A DNA stretch of 64,000 bases from Streptomyces gobiensis (GTDB taxonomy: Bacteria; Actinomycetota; Actinomycetes; Streptomycetales; Streptomycetaceae), in contig NZ_CP086120.1 in assembly GCF_021216675.1 (NCBI RefSeq), positions 4,214,501 through 4,278,500 of the forward strand, given 5' to 3'. Position 1 is the first letter of the stretch. Every line of letters begins with the position of its first letter. A model generated the notes under the pieces. The model made no database searches. It saw nothing but the letters and a program-made list of their open reading frames with translations, and had not been told where the DNA came from. Of the stretch, positions 1 to 7,163 are shown piece by piece. A program made the translations under genes and the position numbers.

Positions 1-980
1 GGTAGCCGCGGGTCCACGCCCAACGCGAGGCTGATCATGCAGTGGTGGTTGGGGATTCCGTCGACCTGCTCGAATATCCAGGCGTGGGACTGGGAGTGCC
101 GCGGGTTGATCTCCAGCAGGCTGATGCTGCCCTCCTCGGGATGACAGAAGTACTCGATACAGAACGTCGAGTTGTCCAGCCCGATCTGCGCCATCACGCG
201 TTTTGAGACGTCTTCCAGCCGCCGCAGCATATGGGGCGGCTGCTTGGACGGGTACTGATACCGCAGGAAGCTGGACCTGCCGGGATAGGTGAGTGAGTCC
301 ACCACCCCGTAGATGTCGATGTGCCCTTCGCGGCTGTAGCCCTCCACGGTGACCTGCGCGCCGGACAGCGACTCCTCCACCAGACACGCCTGGCCACCGG
401 CCTTGGCGATCTCGGGCGGCAGGTCGAGCTGCCGGAGAATGTACTCAAACGACTGGCCGATCTGGCCCAGGCCTTCCCGGACCTCCCTTACCGCGGTGCG
501 GAACTGCTCGTCATCCTCCACCCGGTAGGCGAGCTGGGAGGCGTAGGACTTGACCGGTTTGACCCACAGCGGATACCGCAAGCCCTCCGGCGGATGGGCA
601 GGACGATCGAGGTCGACCAGCGCGAACCGGGGATGTTCCTCGATCACCTTCTGCTGTTCGAGCCTGCTCCAGTATTTGTGCTCGCACTTCAGAACCGCTT
701 CCAGGCTGGGCCCCCGGAGCCCGAAACGGCGGCACAGGATCGGCGCCATCGTGCTGACCGGGAAGTCCCAGTAGCCGACGATCGCGTCGATCTTCCCCTC
801 GAACGCCATGAGCTGCCGCTGCGCCCGGTCCAGCAGCTCGGACACCGGGATCTTGCTGTACTGCAGTTCCTCCCGGCTCAGCAGTGCGTGGAACCGGTAG
901 CTCGCGGCGTTCGACACATCTCGCAATGTCTCGTGGCTCTTCTCCTCGAGCCCGAGCACGAATATGTTGGCGTGCTCCAT
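1..980 (-). CDS. ATP-grasp domain protein, 3' part missing
   Basis: The gene starts with ATG at 980, with a good ribosome site (GGAGG about six bases upstream), and runs off the left edge, leaving at least 326 codons. ATP-grasp features are visible: a lysine-bearing strand (YPLWVKPVKSY), a glycine-rich loop (EESLSGAQVTVEG), and the metal-binding strand with E and N in LLEINPRHSQSHA. ATP-grasp enzymes join a carboxylate to an amine or thiol through an acyl phosphate. The substrate cannot be told from the sequence. It lies just outside the sdaA-derived direct repeat, so it is probably part of the backbone next to the katG block. The family call is firm and the specific function is unknown. Confidence 0.85.
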   Translation of the reverse strand, partial: MEHANIFVLGLEEKSHETLRDVSNAASYRFHALLSREELQYSKIPVSELLDRAQRQLMAFEGKIDAIVGYWDFPVSTMAPILCRRFGLRGPSLEAVLKCEHKYWSRLEQQKVIEEHPRFALVDLDRPAHPPEGLRYPLWVKPVKSYASQLAYRVEDDEQFRTAVREVREGLGQIGQSFEYILRQLDLPPEIAKAGGQACLVEESLSGAQVTVEGYSREGHIDIYGVVDSLTYPGRSSFLRYQYPSKQPPHMLRRLEDVSKRVMAQIGLDNSTFCIEYFCHPEEGSISLLEINPRHSQSHAWIFEQVDGIPNHHCMISLALGVDPRL

Positions 981-1090
981 CCAGGCCTCCTAGCGGAGCC
1001 CCCGTAACCCGGTTTGCCCTGATCACGGCGATCAAACGTTCGGCGATACATGCCGGACGGTGACCGCTGTGCGGGAGGAGCTGGACCGTG

Positions 1091-1142
1091 CCTCAGCACT
1101 GGGCCCCATCACTGGGCCTCAGCACTGGGCCTCAGCACTCGA
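1091..1142. repeat. Four 13-bp tandem units next to the sdaA fragment
   Basis: Four consecutive 13-base units start at 1091, 1104, 1117 and 1130. The first and third are cctcagcactggg, the second differs at a few bases, and the fourth changes at its end into the sdaA-derived sequence. All carry the octamer tcagcact or a variant, which is the reverse complement of the sdaA end (Glu-Cys-stop). The array seems to have grown from the edge of the duplicated sdaA segment. The rest of 981-1131 holds nothing I can identify. Confidence 0.7.
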
Positions 1143-1200
1143 TGATGTTGACCGCCAGGCCGCCGCGGGCGGTCTCCTCGTATGTGACGTTCATGCTGGC
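1132..1200 (-). pseudogene. Duplicated 3' end of sdaA (putative att-like repeat)
   Basis: Bases 1132-1178 are identical to 5632-5678, the last codons and stop of sdaA; the next 17 bases differ at four positions and similarity then ends. Read on the minus strand the fragment ends ETARGGLAVNIIEC-stop, the same C-terminus as the intact enzyme. The frame stays open for 55 codons back to a stop at 1300-1302 beside the katG stop, but I do not recognise the upstream part and there is no start. It is either a remnant of a second serine dehydratase gene or the original sdaA 3' end displaced by an insertion. Confidence 0.8.
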
Positions 1201-1305
1201 CCTGGCAGCGATGACTCCCTCGACCTGGGGATTCGGGCTCAGTTTCTTGATCCATCCGGTCGCCAGGTCCAGGTCGGCCAGCGCAGGCCGACCTGGACGT
1301 CATGA

Positions 1306-3537
1306 TCAGACGAGGTCGAACCGGTCGAGGTTCATCACCTTGTGCCACGCCGCGACGAAGTCGTTTACGAACTTCTCCTTCGCGTCATCGCTCGCGTAGA
1401 CCTCCGCGAGCGCGCGCAGCTCGGAGTTCGACCCGAAGACGAGGTCGGCACGGCTGCCGGTCCACCTGACCTCGCCCGTGGCGGCGTCGCGGCCCTCGAA
1501 CGTGTTCGCGTCCTTGGACGTCGCCTTCCACGTCGTGCCCAGGTCGAGCAGGTTGACGAAGAAGTCGTTGGTCAGAGACCCGGGAGTCGTGGTGAAGACG
1601 CCGAGCGGTGGCTGCTGGTAGTTCGCGTCCAGGACACGGAGGCCACCGACGAGGACGGTCAGCTCGGGGGCGCTCAGGGTCAGCAGGTTCGCCCGGTCGA
1701 TCAGCAGGTACTCGGCCGGCAGCCGGTTGCCCTTCCCGAGGTAGTTGCGGAACCCGTCGGCGGCCGGCTCGAGCGCGGCGAACGACTCCACGTCGGTCTG
1801 CTCCTGCGACGCGTCCACGCGGCCCGGCGTGAAGGGGACCTCGACGTCGACGCCGGCGTCCTTGGCGGCCTTCTCGACGGCCGCGCACCCGCCGAGCACG
1901 ATCAGGTCGGCGAGCGAGACCTGCTTGCCGCCGGTCTGGGCGGCGTTGAAGGCTTCCTGGATCCCCTCCAGGGTGTGCAGCACTGTCGCCAGCTGGTCGG
2001 GGTCGTTGACCTCCCATCCGCTCTGCGGCTGGAGGCGGATGCGCGCACCGTTGGCGCCGCCGCGCTTGTCGCTGCCACGGAAGGACGAGGCCGACGCCCA
2101 CGCGGTGGACACGAGCTGGGACACCGACAGGCCTGAGGCGAGGATCCGGCCCTTGAGAGAGGCGATGTCCTCGGCGTCGACGAGCTCGTGCGCCACCGCG
2201 GGGAGGGGGTCCTGCCACAGCAGCGTCTCGGCCGGAATCTCCGGGCCGAGGTAGCGCACGATCGGGCCCATGTCGCGGTGGGTCAGCTTGAACCACGCCC
2301 GGGCGAAGGCGTCCGCGAACTCGGCGGGGTTCTCGAGGAAGCGTCGCGAGATCTGCTCGTAGGCCGGGTCGAACCGGAGCGAGAGGTCGGTCGTCAGCAT
2401 CGTTGGGGCGTGGCTCTTCGACGGGTCGTGGGCGTCGGGGACGGTGCCTGCCCCGGCGCCGTCCTTCGGCCTCCACTGGTGCGCACCCGCGGGGCTCTTG
2501 AACAGCTCCCACTCGTAGCCGAACAGGATCTCGAAGAAGCTGTTGTCCCAGGTCACCGGGGTGTTCGTCCATGTGCCCTCGAGACCGCTGGTGATCGTGT
2601 CGCCGCCCTTGCCGGTGCGATAAGAGTTCCTCCAGCCGAGGCCCTGCTCCTCGAGCGGGGCGGCCTCGGGGTCGGGGCCGACGCTGTCCGCCGGGCCCGC
2701 GCCGTGGGTCTTGCCGAAGGTGTGGCCGCCCGCGATCAGGGCGACCGTCTCCTCGTCGTTCATCGCCATCCGGCGGAACGTCTCACGGATGTCGCGGGCC
2801 GCGGCGATCGGGTCCGGGTTGCCGTTCGGGCCCTCCGGGTTGACGTAGATGAGGCCCATCTGGACCGCGCCGAGGGGGTTCTCCAGCTCACGGTCGCCGG
2901 TGTAGCGCTCGTCGCCGAGCCAGGTGGTCTCGGGGCCCCAGTAGACGTCCTCGTCGGGCTCCCAGACGTCCGCACGACCGCCGCCGAAGCCGAACGTCTT
3001 GAAGCCCATGGACTCCAGGGCGACGTTGCCGGCGAGGATCATGAGGTCGGCCCACGAGAGGCTCTGGCCGTACTTCCTCTTGACCGGCCACAGCAGGCGG
3101 CGAGCCTTGTCCAGGTTCCCGTTGTCCGGCCAGCTGTTGAGGGGGGCGAAGCGCTGCTGGCCGGCTCCGGCACCGCCGCGGCCGTCGCTGATCCGGTAGG
3201 TACCCGCGCTGTGCCACGCCATCCGGATCATGAACGGGCCGTAGTGCCCGAAGTCGGCGGGCCACCAGTCCTGCGAGGTCGTCAGCACTTCCGCGATGTC
3301 CCGCTTCACTGCCGGGAGATCGAGGGTCTTGAACGCCTCGGCGTAGTCGAACTCCTCGCCGAGGGGGTTTGCCACGGCGGGGTTCTTGGCGAGAACCTTC
3401 AGGTTGAGCCGCTCAGGCCACCACTGACGGTTTCCGCCGCCCTGAGTCGGGTGCGGGGCGCGCCCGTGCGCGACCGGGCAGCCATCCGCACCCTCCGTTT
3501 TCGCGTCTGTGACGATTGCATCATGGTTCTCAGACAT
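1306..3537 (-). CDS. katG: Catalase-peroxidase KatG
   Basis: This 743-residue bifunctional heme enzyme breaks down hydrogen peroxide and also acts as a peroxidase; family members are typically about 740 residues. The distal heme pocket is visible as R105, W108 and H109 in RMAWHSAGTYR. The Tyr of the Trp-Tyr-Met crosslink lies in GLIYVNPEGPNG, the Met in MNDEETVAL, and the proximal His in AGGHTFGKTHG. Both N- and C-terminal peroxidase halves are present. A decayed furA lies directly upstream, and its promoter probably drives katG. In mycobacteria and streptomycetes furA normally represses katG, so that control may be lost here or taken over by the nearby intact Fur-family gene. The enzyme looks functional. 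Confidence 0.98.
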   Translation of the reverse strand: MSENHDAIVTDAKTEGADGCPVAHGRAPHPTQGGGNRQWWPERLNLKVLAKNPAVANPLGEEFDYAEAFKTLDLPAVKRDIAEVLTTSQDWWPADFGHYGPFMIRMAWHSAGTYRISDGRGGAGAGQQRFAPLNSWPDNGNLDKARRLLWPVKRKYGQSLSWADLMILAGNVALESMGFKTFGFGGGRADVWEPDEDVYWGPETTWLGDERYTGDRELENPLGAVQMGLIYVNPEGPNGNPDPIAAARDIRETFRRMAMNDEETVALIAGGHTFGKTHGAGPADSVGPDPEAAPLEEQGLGWRNSYRTGKGGDTITSGLEGTWTNTPVTWDNSFFEILFGYEWELFKSPAGAHQWRPKDGAGAGTVPDAHDPSKSHAPTMLTTDLSLRFDPAYEQISRRFLENPAEFADAFARAWFKLTHRDMGPIVRYLGPEIPAETLLWQDPLPAVAHELVDAEDIASLKGRILASGLSVSQLVSTAWASASSFRGSDKRGGANGARIRLQPQSGWEVNDPDQLATVLHTLEGIQEAFNAAQTGGKQVSLADLIVLGGCAAVEKAAKDAGVDVEVPFTPGRVDASQEQTDVESFAALEPAADGFRNYLGKGNRLPAEYLLIDRANLLTLSAPELTVLVGGLRVLDANYQQPPLGVFTTTPGSLTNDFFVNLLDLGTTWKATSKDANTFEGRDAATGEVRWTGSRADLVFGSNSELRALAEVYASDDAKEKFVNDFVAAWHKVMNLDRFDLV

Positions 3538-3544
3538 GGGAATC

Positions 3545-3851
3545 CTTCCGGACCAGGCGGATCACGGTGCTCATGAACTGCGGGTGAACAGTCGGGACAC
3601 AGGCCCCAGTAGATGACCTCGGCCTCGTCGATCGGGAAGCCGTGGCCGTCGGACGCGATCAGGCAACAGGGGCCTCGTCGAACGCAGTTGACGTCGGCGA
3701 TGACACCGCACGACCGGCACACGACGTGTTGGTGGTTGTCCCCGCCTCGACGCCGAGGTGATCACCGTCCCGGACGAGCTCGAGCAGCGTGACGCTGGCG
3801 GCCGTACCCCGCAAGTCGGCACCGCGCAGCTCCTCGGCGGTGTCCCGTCAC
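3545..3851 (-). pseudogene. Decayed furA-type repressor upstream of katG
   Basis: Two pieces of a FurA-like regulator are readable in different frames. Upstream, near 3840-3760, is EELRGADLR followed by a degraded LLELVRDGDHLGVEA, which resembles the FurA N-terminus. Downstream, near 3740-3575, is CRSCGVIADVNC...DEAEVIYWGLCPDC, the FurA zinc-binding C-terminus. The middle of the DNA-binding domain is deleted. One extra G near the expected GTG at 3851 shifts the start out of frame, and the C-terminal frame has no stop before it runs into katG. It cannot make a normal repressor. The order furA then katG is the classic actinobacterial pair. Confidence 0.85.
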
Positions 3852-3907
3852 GTCCTGTCTCCCGCCGTACTGGAGTCTTCCTGCCCCCTTGGCTATTGCC
3901 GGAACCG

Positions 3908-3935
3908 ATCCTACGATGGACAGGGTCTAAGTCAA
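3908..3935 (-). promoter_or_regulatory. Candidate promoter for furA remnant-katG
   Basis: On the minus strand TTGACT (3935-3930) is followed after 16 bases by TAGGAT (3913-3908). This is a good vegetative-type -35/-10 pair about 60 bases upstream of the old furA start. Mycobacterial furA promoters also have a TTGAC-containing AT-rich operator, so this may overlap a Fur-family binding site. The call is based on inspection only. Confidence 0.45.
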
Positions 3936-4023
3936 GAAGCGCATCAGGCCTGTATCCAATGGGAACTCGGACGTCCACGGGTGAACTTCGCGTATTCCAC
4001 CGAACCTGGATAGGTGCACCGAT

Positions 4024-4434
4024 ATGAGTGACCTGCCGGAGCGACTGCGAGGGCGTGGCTGGCGGATGACCTCCCAGCGGCGTGTCGTTGCGGAGGTCCT
4101 CGACGGCGAACACATGCACCTCACGGCCGACGAAGTGCACGCCCGCGCGGCGCAGCGGCTGCCTGAGATCTCCCGGGCGACCGTCTACAACGCCCTGGGC
4201 GAGCTGGTCTCCCTCGGTGAGGTCATAGAGGTCTCCCCCGAAGGCCGCGCCAAGCGCTACGACCCCAACGCACACCACCCGCACCAGCACTTGGTGTGCT
4301 CCAACTGCGGCACCATCCGCGATGTCCACCCCACCGGCGATCTGCTCGCCGACCTCCCGACGGAGGAACGGTTCGGCTTCACGGTGTCCGAGGTCGAGGT
4401 CACCTACCGCGGGTTGTGCCCATCCTGCGCCTAG
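4024..4434 (+). CDS. Fur-family peroxide-type regulator (PerR/CatR-like)
   Basis: This 136-residue metalloregulator is of normal length. An N-terminal winged helix (about 5-80, with SRATVYNALGELVSLG as recognition region) is followed by a dimerisation domain. Structural zinc cysteines are C92/C95 (CSNC) and C132/C135 (CPSC). Histidines at 84-89 and D100 match the regulatory metal site. An Asp rather than Glu at that last position is typical of PerR-type peroxide sensors. It is divergent from katG and its dead furA, so it is the natural candidate for katG control, though Streptomyces CatR-type proteins usually control a monofunctional catalase. The start ATG is followed directly by a well-formed domain. 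Confidence 0.9.
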   Translation: MSDLPERLRGRGWRMTSQRRVVAEVLDGEHMHLTADEVHARAAQRLPEISRATVYNALGELVSLGEVIEVSPEGRAKRYDPNAHHPHQHLVCSNCGTIRDVHPTGDLLADLPTEERFGFTVSEVEVTYRGLCPSCA

Positions 4435-4455
4435 AACCGTTTCCTTGCGGACCTG
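4432..4455 (+). repeat. Sequence resembling the left end of the window's IS5-type element
   Basis: Beginning at the stop codon of the Fur-family gene, the string ccgtttcctt with flanking tag and cgga resembles the left terminal repeat of the intact element at 56078. With the right-end remnant near 5437-5455 it would bracket the P-loop gene. The match is short and may be chance. Confidence 0.3.
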
Positions 4456-4480
4456 GATACGCCCGTGGGGCACCCGCAGA

Positions 4481-5176
4481 TCACGACGTCTCGAAACCGA
4501 CCGCCCGCAGCCGACTCGCCGCGCCCCGGTCCAGCAGCACCACCGACACGCACCCCACCGGAACACGCCCCCGCTCGGCGTCCCGTACCAGCCGCCCCAC
4601 CGCCCGGCAGTGGTGGGCGAAGGCGTACCGCGAGACGCCCCGGCCCCGCTCCCGCTGGCCGGCGAGCGCGGCCTCCGGCCGCACATCGAGCAGCAGCAGA
4701 TGCAGGCCCCGGCCGCGCCGTGCCGCCTCCCGGGCCAGCCAGCGCCGCACCCAGGCCCGGGTGCCGCAGTCGTGGACGACGACGCTCCCGCCGGAGCGCA
4801 GCTCCCGCCACAGCCCGGCGTAGTGCGCGAGCCGTACCAGGGGGCGGTACACGGCGTACGGGAGGAAGCGCGGCATCCGCAGCGCCCAGCGGTCCCGGCT
4901 GTCCTGGGAGTCGATCCGGGACACCGCCACCGCCCGCTCGATCAGCGTGCTCTTGCCGCTGCCTGGCAGACCGGAGACCACAACCAGGTCACCCTCCTGG
5001 AAGGCCAGGTTCCGAGGCGTACGCCCCGCTCTGCCCCGCAGATCCCGTATGACCGGACCGGACCGCAGAGAACCGGTCCCCTCGCCACACAACGGCCCCG
5101 CCACCACGGCGGACCCCACCGCAGCAGAGCCCGACAGCTCCCGCACCACTACCCCCACCGACTCACCGCTCGTCAT
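4481..5176 (-). CDS. P-loop ATPase/kinase-like protein
   Basis: The product is about 231 residues from the ATG at 5176; a GTG at 5185 in the same frame is the alternative start. A clear Walker A motif, GLPGSGKST, follows a short strand (GDLVVVSG). Later come a possible Walker B-like strand (GGSVVVHDCGTR) and a basic region RERGRGVSRYAFAHH resembling the lid of small-molecule kinases. This layout fits the AAA/zeta-toxin-like kinase superfamily, which phosphorylates small substrates. I see no antitoxin partner beside it, so a toxin role is not supported. It stands alone between the Fur-family gene and IS debris inside the katG block. Confidence 0.75.
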   Translation of the reverse strand: MTSGESVGVVVRELSGSAAVGSAVVAGPLCGEGTGSLRSGPVIRDLRGRAGRTPRNLAFQEGDLVVVSGLPGSGKSTLIERAVAVSRIDSQDSRDRWALRMPRFLPYAVYRPLVRLAHYAGLWRELRSGGSVVVHDCGTRAWVRRWLAREAARRGRGLHLLLLDVRPEAALAGQRERGRGVSRYAFAHHCRAVGRLVRDAERGRVPVGCVSVVLLDRGAASRLRAVGFETS

Positions 5177-5209
5177 GGCGTACACACACAGAGACCGTAA
5201 TGCGCGCAG

Positions 5210-5455
5210 GCTCAGGACCCGGCCGCAGGCCGTCCTCGCGGACCTCGCCTACTCATTCCGTGCCCTCCGCGGACCCCTCCGCCGCTGCGGCATCCGCGCA
5301 GTCATCCCGCAGCCCACTGATCAGACGGCCAACCGCCACAAGTAATGGCGCGGCCCAGCGATGCGAACCGACCAACTCGCCACCGCCTCAGGCCGCACTC
5401 CACCTCGCCGCCATCCTCATCTGTACCCGACGCTGACCCAAGAGACTGAGTCTAG
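5210..5455 (+). pseudogene. 3' remnant of an IS5-family transposase
   Basis: The reading VLADLAYSFRALRGPLRRCG followed by IRAVIPQP matches the C-terminal catalytic region of the intact transposase at 56116-56960. It then breaks. About 80 bases covering the catalytic glutamate are missing, and the last piece (near 5350-5437) matches the final LAGLHLAAIF segment in a shifted frame. A degraded right terminal repeat follows at about 5437-5455. The fragment has no start and cannot be functional. Bases 5456-5631 hold no gene that I can see. Confidence 0.8.
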
Positions 5456-5631
5456 CCGCGAGTTCGGGCCAGCCAGCCGGTGGCGGGTCTGCGGGTGACT
5501 GATCGTAACGGCCCGACCCGCCGCCGCTTCCGCCGACCTCGGCCGTCAGCAACGGGCGGTCACCCTCGCGCAGGCGCATGCGGCGCATCCCGAGGGACAT
5601 CCCAGGGACTGTTCAGGGAGGGCCCCTCCCG

Positions 5632-5678
5632 TCAGCACTCGATGATGTTGACCGCCAGGCCGCCGCGGGCGGTCTCCT
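5632..5678. repeat. Right copy of the sdaA 3'-end direct repeat
   Basis: These 47 bases, beginning exactly at the sdaA stop codon, recur in the same orientation at 1132-1178. The two copies frame the 4.5-kb segment with katG, the furA remnant, the Fur-family gene, the P-loop gene and IS debris. This copy is part of the intact gene. Confidence 0.9.
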
Positions 5679-7029
5679 TGTATTTGACGCTCATATCAGC
5701 GCCGGTCTCCTTCATGGTCTTGATGGCCTTGTCGAGGGAGACATGGTGGCGGCCGTCGCCGCGCAGCGACATCCGGGCGGCGGTGATCGCCTTCACCGCG
5801 GCCATGCCGTTGCGCTCGATGCAGGGGATCTGGACCAGGCCGCCGACGGGGTCGCAGGTGAGGCCGAGGTTGTGCTCAATGCCGATCTCAGCGGCGTTCT
5901 CCACTTGCTCCGGCGAGCCGCCCAGCACCTCGGCGAGGCCGCCGGCGGCCATGGAGCAGGCAGAGCCGACCTCGCCCTGGCAGCCGACCTCAGCGCCCGA
6001 GATGGAGGCGTTCTCCTTGAAGAGCATGCCGATCGCGCCGGCCGCCAGCAGGAAGCGGACCACACCGTCTGCCCTTCCCGCGTCGCTGTCCCCGCCGGGC
6101 ACGAAGTTGACGTAGTAGTGCAGCACCGAGGGGATGATGCCTGCCGCGCCATTGGTGGGGGCGGTGACGACCCGGCCGCCCGCCGCGTTCTCCTCGTTGA
6201 CCGCCATGGCGTAGAGCGTCACCCACTCCATGGCGTGGGCCTCGGTGTGGCCCTCGGCGCGCAGCTGACGGGCGGAGGTCGCCGCGCGGCGGCGGACCTT
6301 GAGACCGCCGGGGAGGATGCCCTCCTGGGACATCCCCCGGGCCACACAGTCCCGCATGACCTGCCAGATCTCCAGCAAGCCCGCGCGGATCTCCGCCTCG
6401 GTGCGCCAGGCCTTCTCGTTCTCCAGCATCAGCGCGGAGACGGACAGGCCCGTCTCCCGGGTGAGCCGCATCAGCTCGTCACCGGTACGGAAGGGGTACG
6501 TGAGCTGGGTGTCGTCGAGCTTGATGCGGTCTTCGCCGACCGCGTCCTCGTCGACGACGAAGCCGCCGCCGACCGAGTAATACGTCTTCTCCAGCAGTGG
6601 GCGTCCCTCGGCGTCGTAGGCGAAGAGCGTCATGCCGTTGGCGTGATACGGCAGGGAGCGGCGCCGGTGCAGGATGAGATCGGTGTCGAAGGCGAAGTCG
6701 ATCTCGTGGGCATCGCCGATCTCCGTGCCGAGCAGCCGCAGGCGCCCCGCTGAGCGGATACGGTCCACCTCGTCATCGGCGGTCTCGACATCGACGGTAC
6801 GGGGGGAGTTGCCCTCCAGACCGAGCAGGACGGCCTTGGGCGTGCCGTGGCCATGGCCGGTGGCACCAAGGGAGCCGTAGAGCTCCGCGCGGACCGAAGC
6901 CGTCTGGGCCAGCACGCCTTCGTTCTTGAGACGACGCGCGAACATCCGGGCCGCGCGCATCGGGCCTACCGTGTGTGAGCTGGAGGGGCCTATGCCGATG
7001 GAGAAGAGGTCGAAGACGGAGAGGGCCAC
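5632..7029 (-). CDS. sdaA: L-serine ammonia-lyase, iron-sulfur type
   Basis: This 465-residue single-chain enzyme converts L-serine to pyruvate and ammonia. The N-terminal domain opens GIGPSSSHTVGPMRA. Cysteines C350, C392 and C403, with the C-terminal C465, have the spacing (42, 11, 62) I recall from the well-studied Legionella enzyme, where three bind the [4Fe-4S] cluster and the terminal Cys reaches into the active site. It lies downstream of glyA on the same strand but behind a hairpin at 7084-7122, so it is probably partly independent. Its last 47 bases recur at 1132-1178. It balances the serine made by serA and glyA. Confidence 0.97.
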   Translation of the reverse strand: MALSVFDLFSIGIGPSSSHTVGPMRAARMFARRLKNEGVLAQTASVRAELYGSLGATGHGHGTPKAVLLGLEGNSPRTVDVETADDEVDRIRSAGRLRLLGTEIGDAHEIDFAFDTDLILHRRRSLPYHANGMTLFAYDAEGRPLLEKTYYSVGGGFVVDEDAVGEDRIKLDDTQLTYPFRTGDELMRLTRETGLSVSALMLENEKAWRTEAEIRAGLLEIWQVMRDCVARGMSQEGILPGGLKVRRRAATSARQLRAEGHTEAHAMEWVTLYAMAVNEENAAGGRVVTAPTNGAAGIIPSVLHYYVNFVPGGDSDAGRADGVVRFLLAAGAIGMLFKENASISGAEVGCQGEVGSACSMAAGGLAEVLGGSPEQVENAAEIGIEHNLGLTCDPVGGLVQIPCIERNGMAAVKAITAARMSLRGDGRHHVSLDKAIKTMKETGADMSVKYKETARGGLAVNIIEC

Positions 7030-7083
7030 GTGGCGGACTCCTATGTCAGCGCTCGTGGTGTGAGCGGTGGTGCGACGGTGGAC

Positions 7084-7122
7084 GCCTGGGCGCCCCGCTA
7101 GGGGTGGGCGGGGCGCCCAGGC
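7084..7122 (-). terminator. Hairpin between glyA and sdaA
   Basis: A perfect 15-bp inverted repeat (7084-7098 with 7108-7122) with a short loop lies just after glyA. It has no U-run, as is usual for Streptomyces terminators. It should end or reduce transcription from the riboswitch-controlled gcvT-gcvH-glyA unit into sdaA. Confidence 0.75.
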
Positions 7123-7163
7123 AAGGATGCTGCTTGTTCTCTACTTGTTGTTCTCTGACGTGT

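Noticed and set aside
4481..5176. Zeta-toxin of a toxin-antitoxin pair
   Set aside because: Only the P-loop kinase fold is visible; there is no antitoxin gene beside it.
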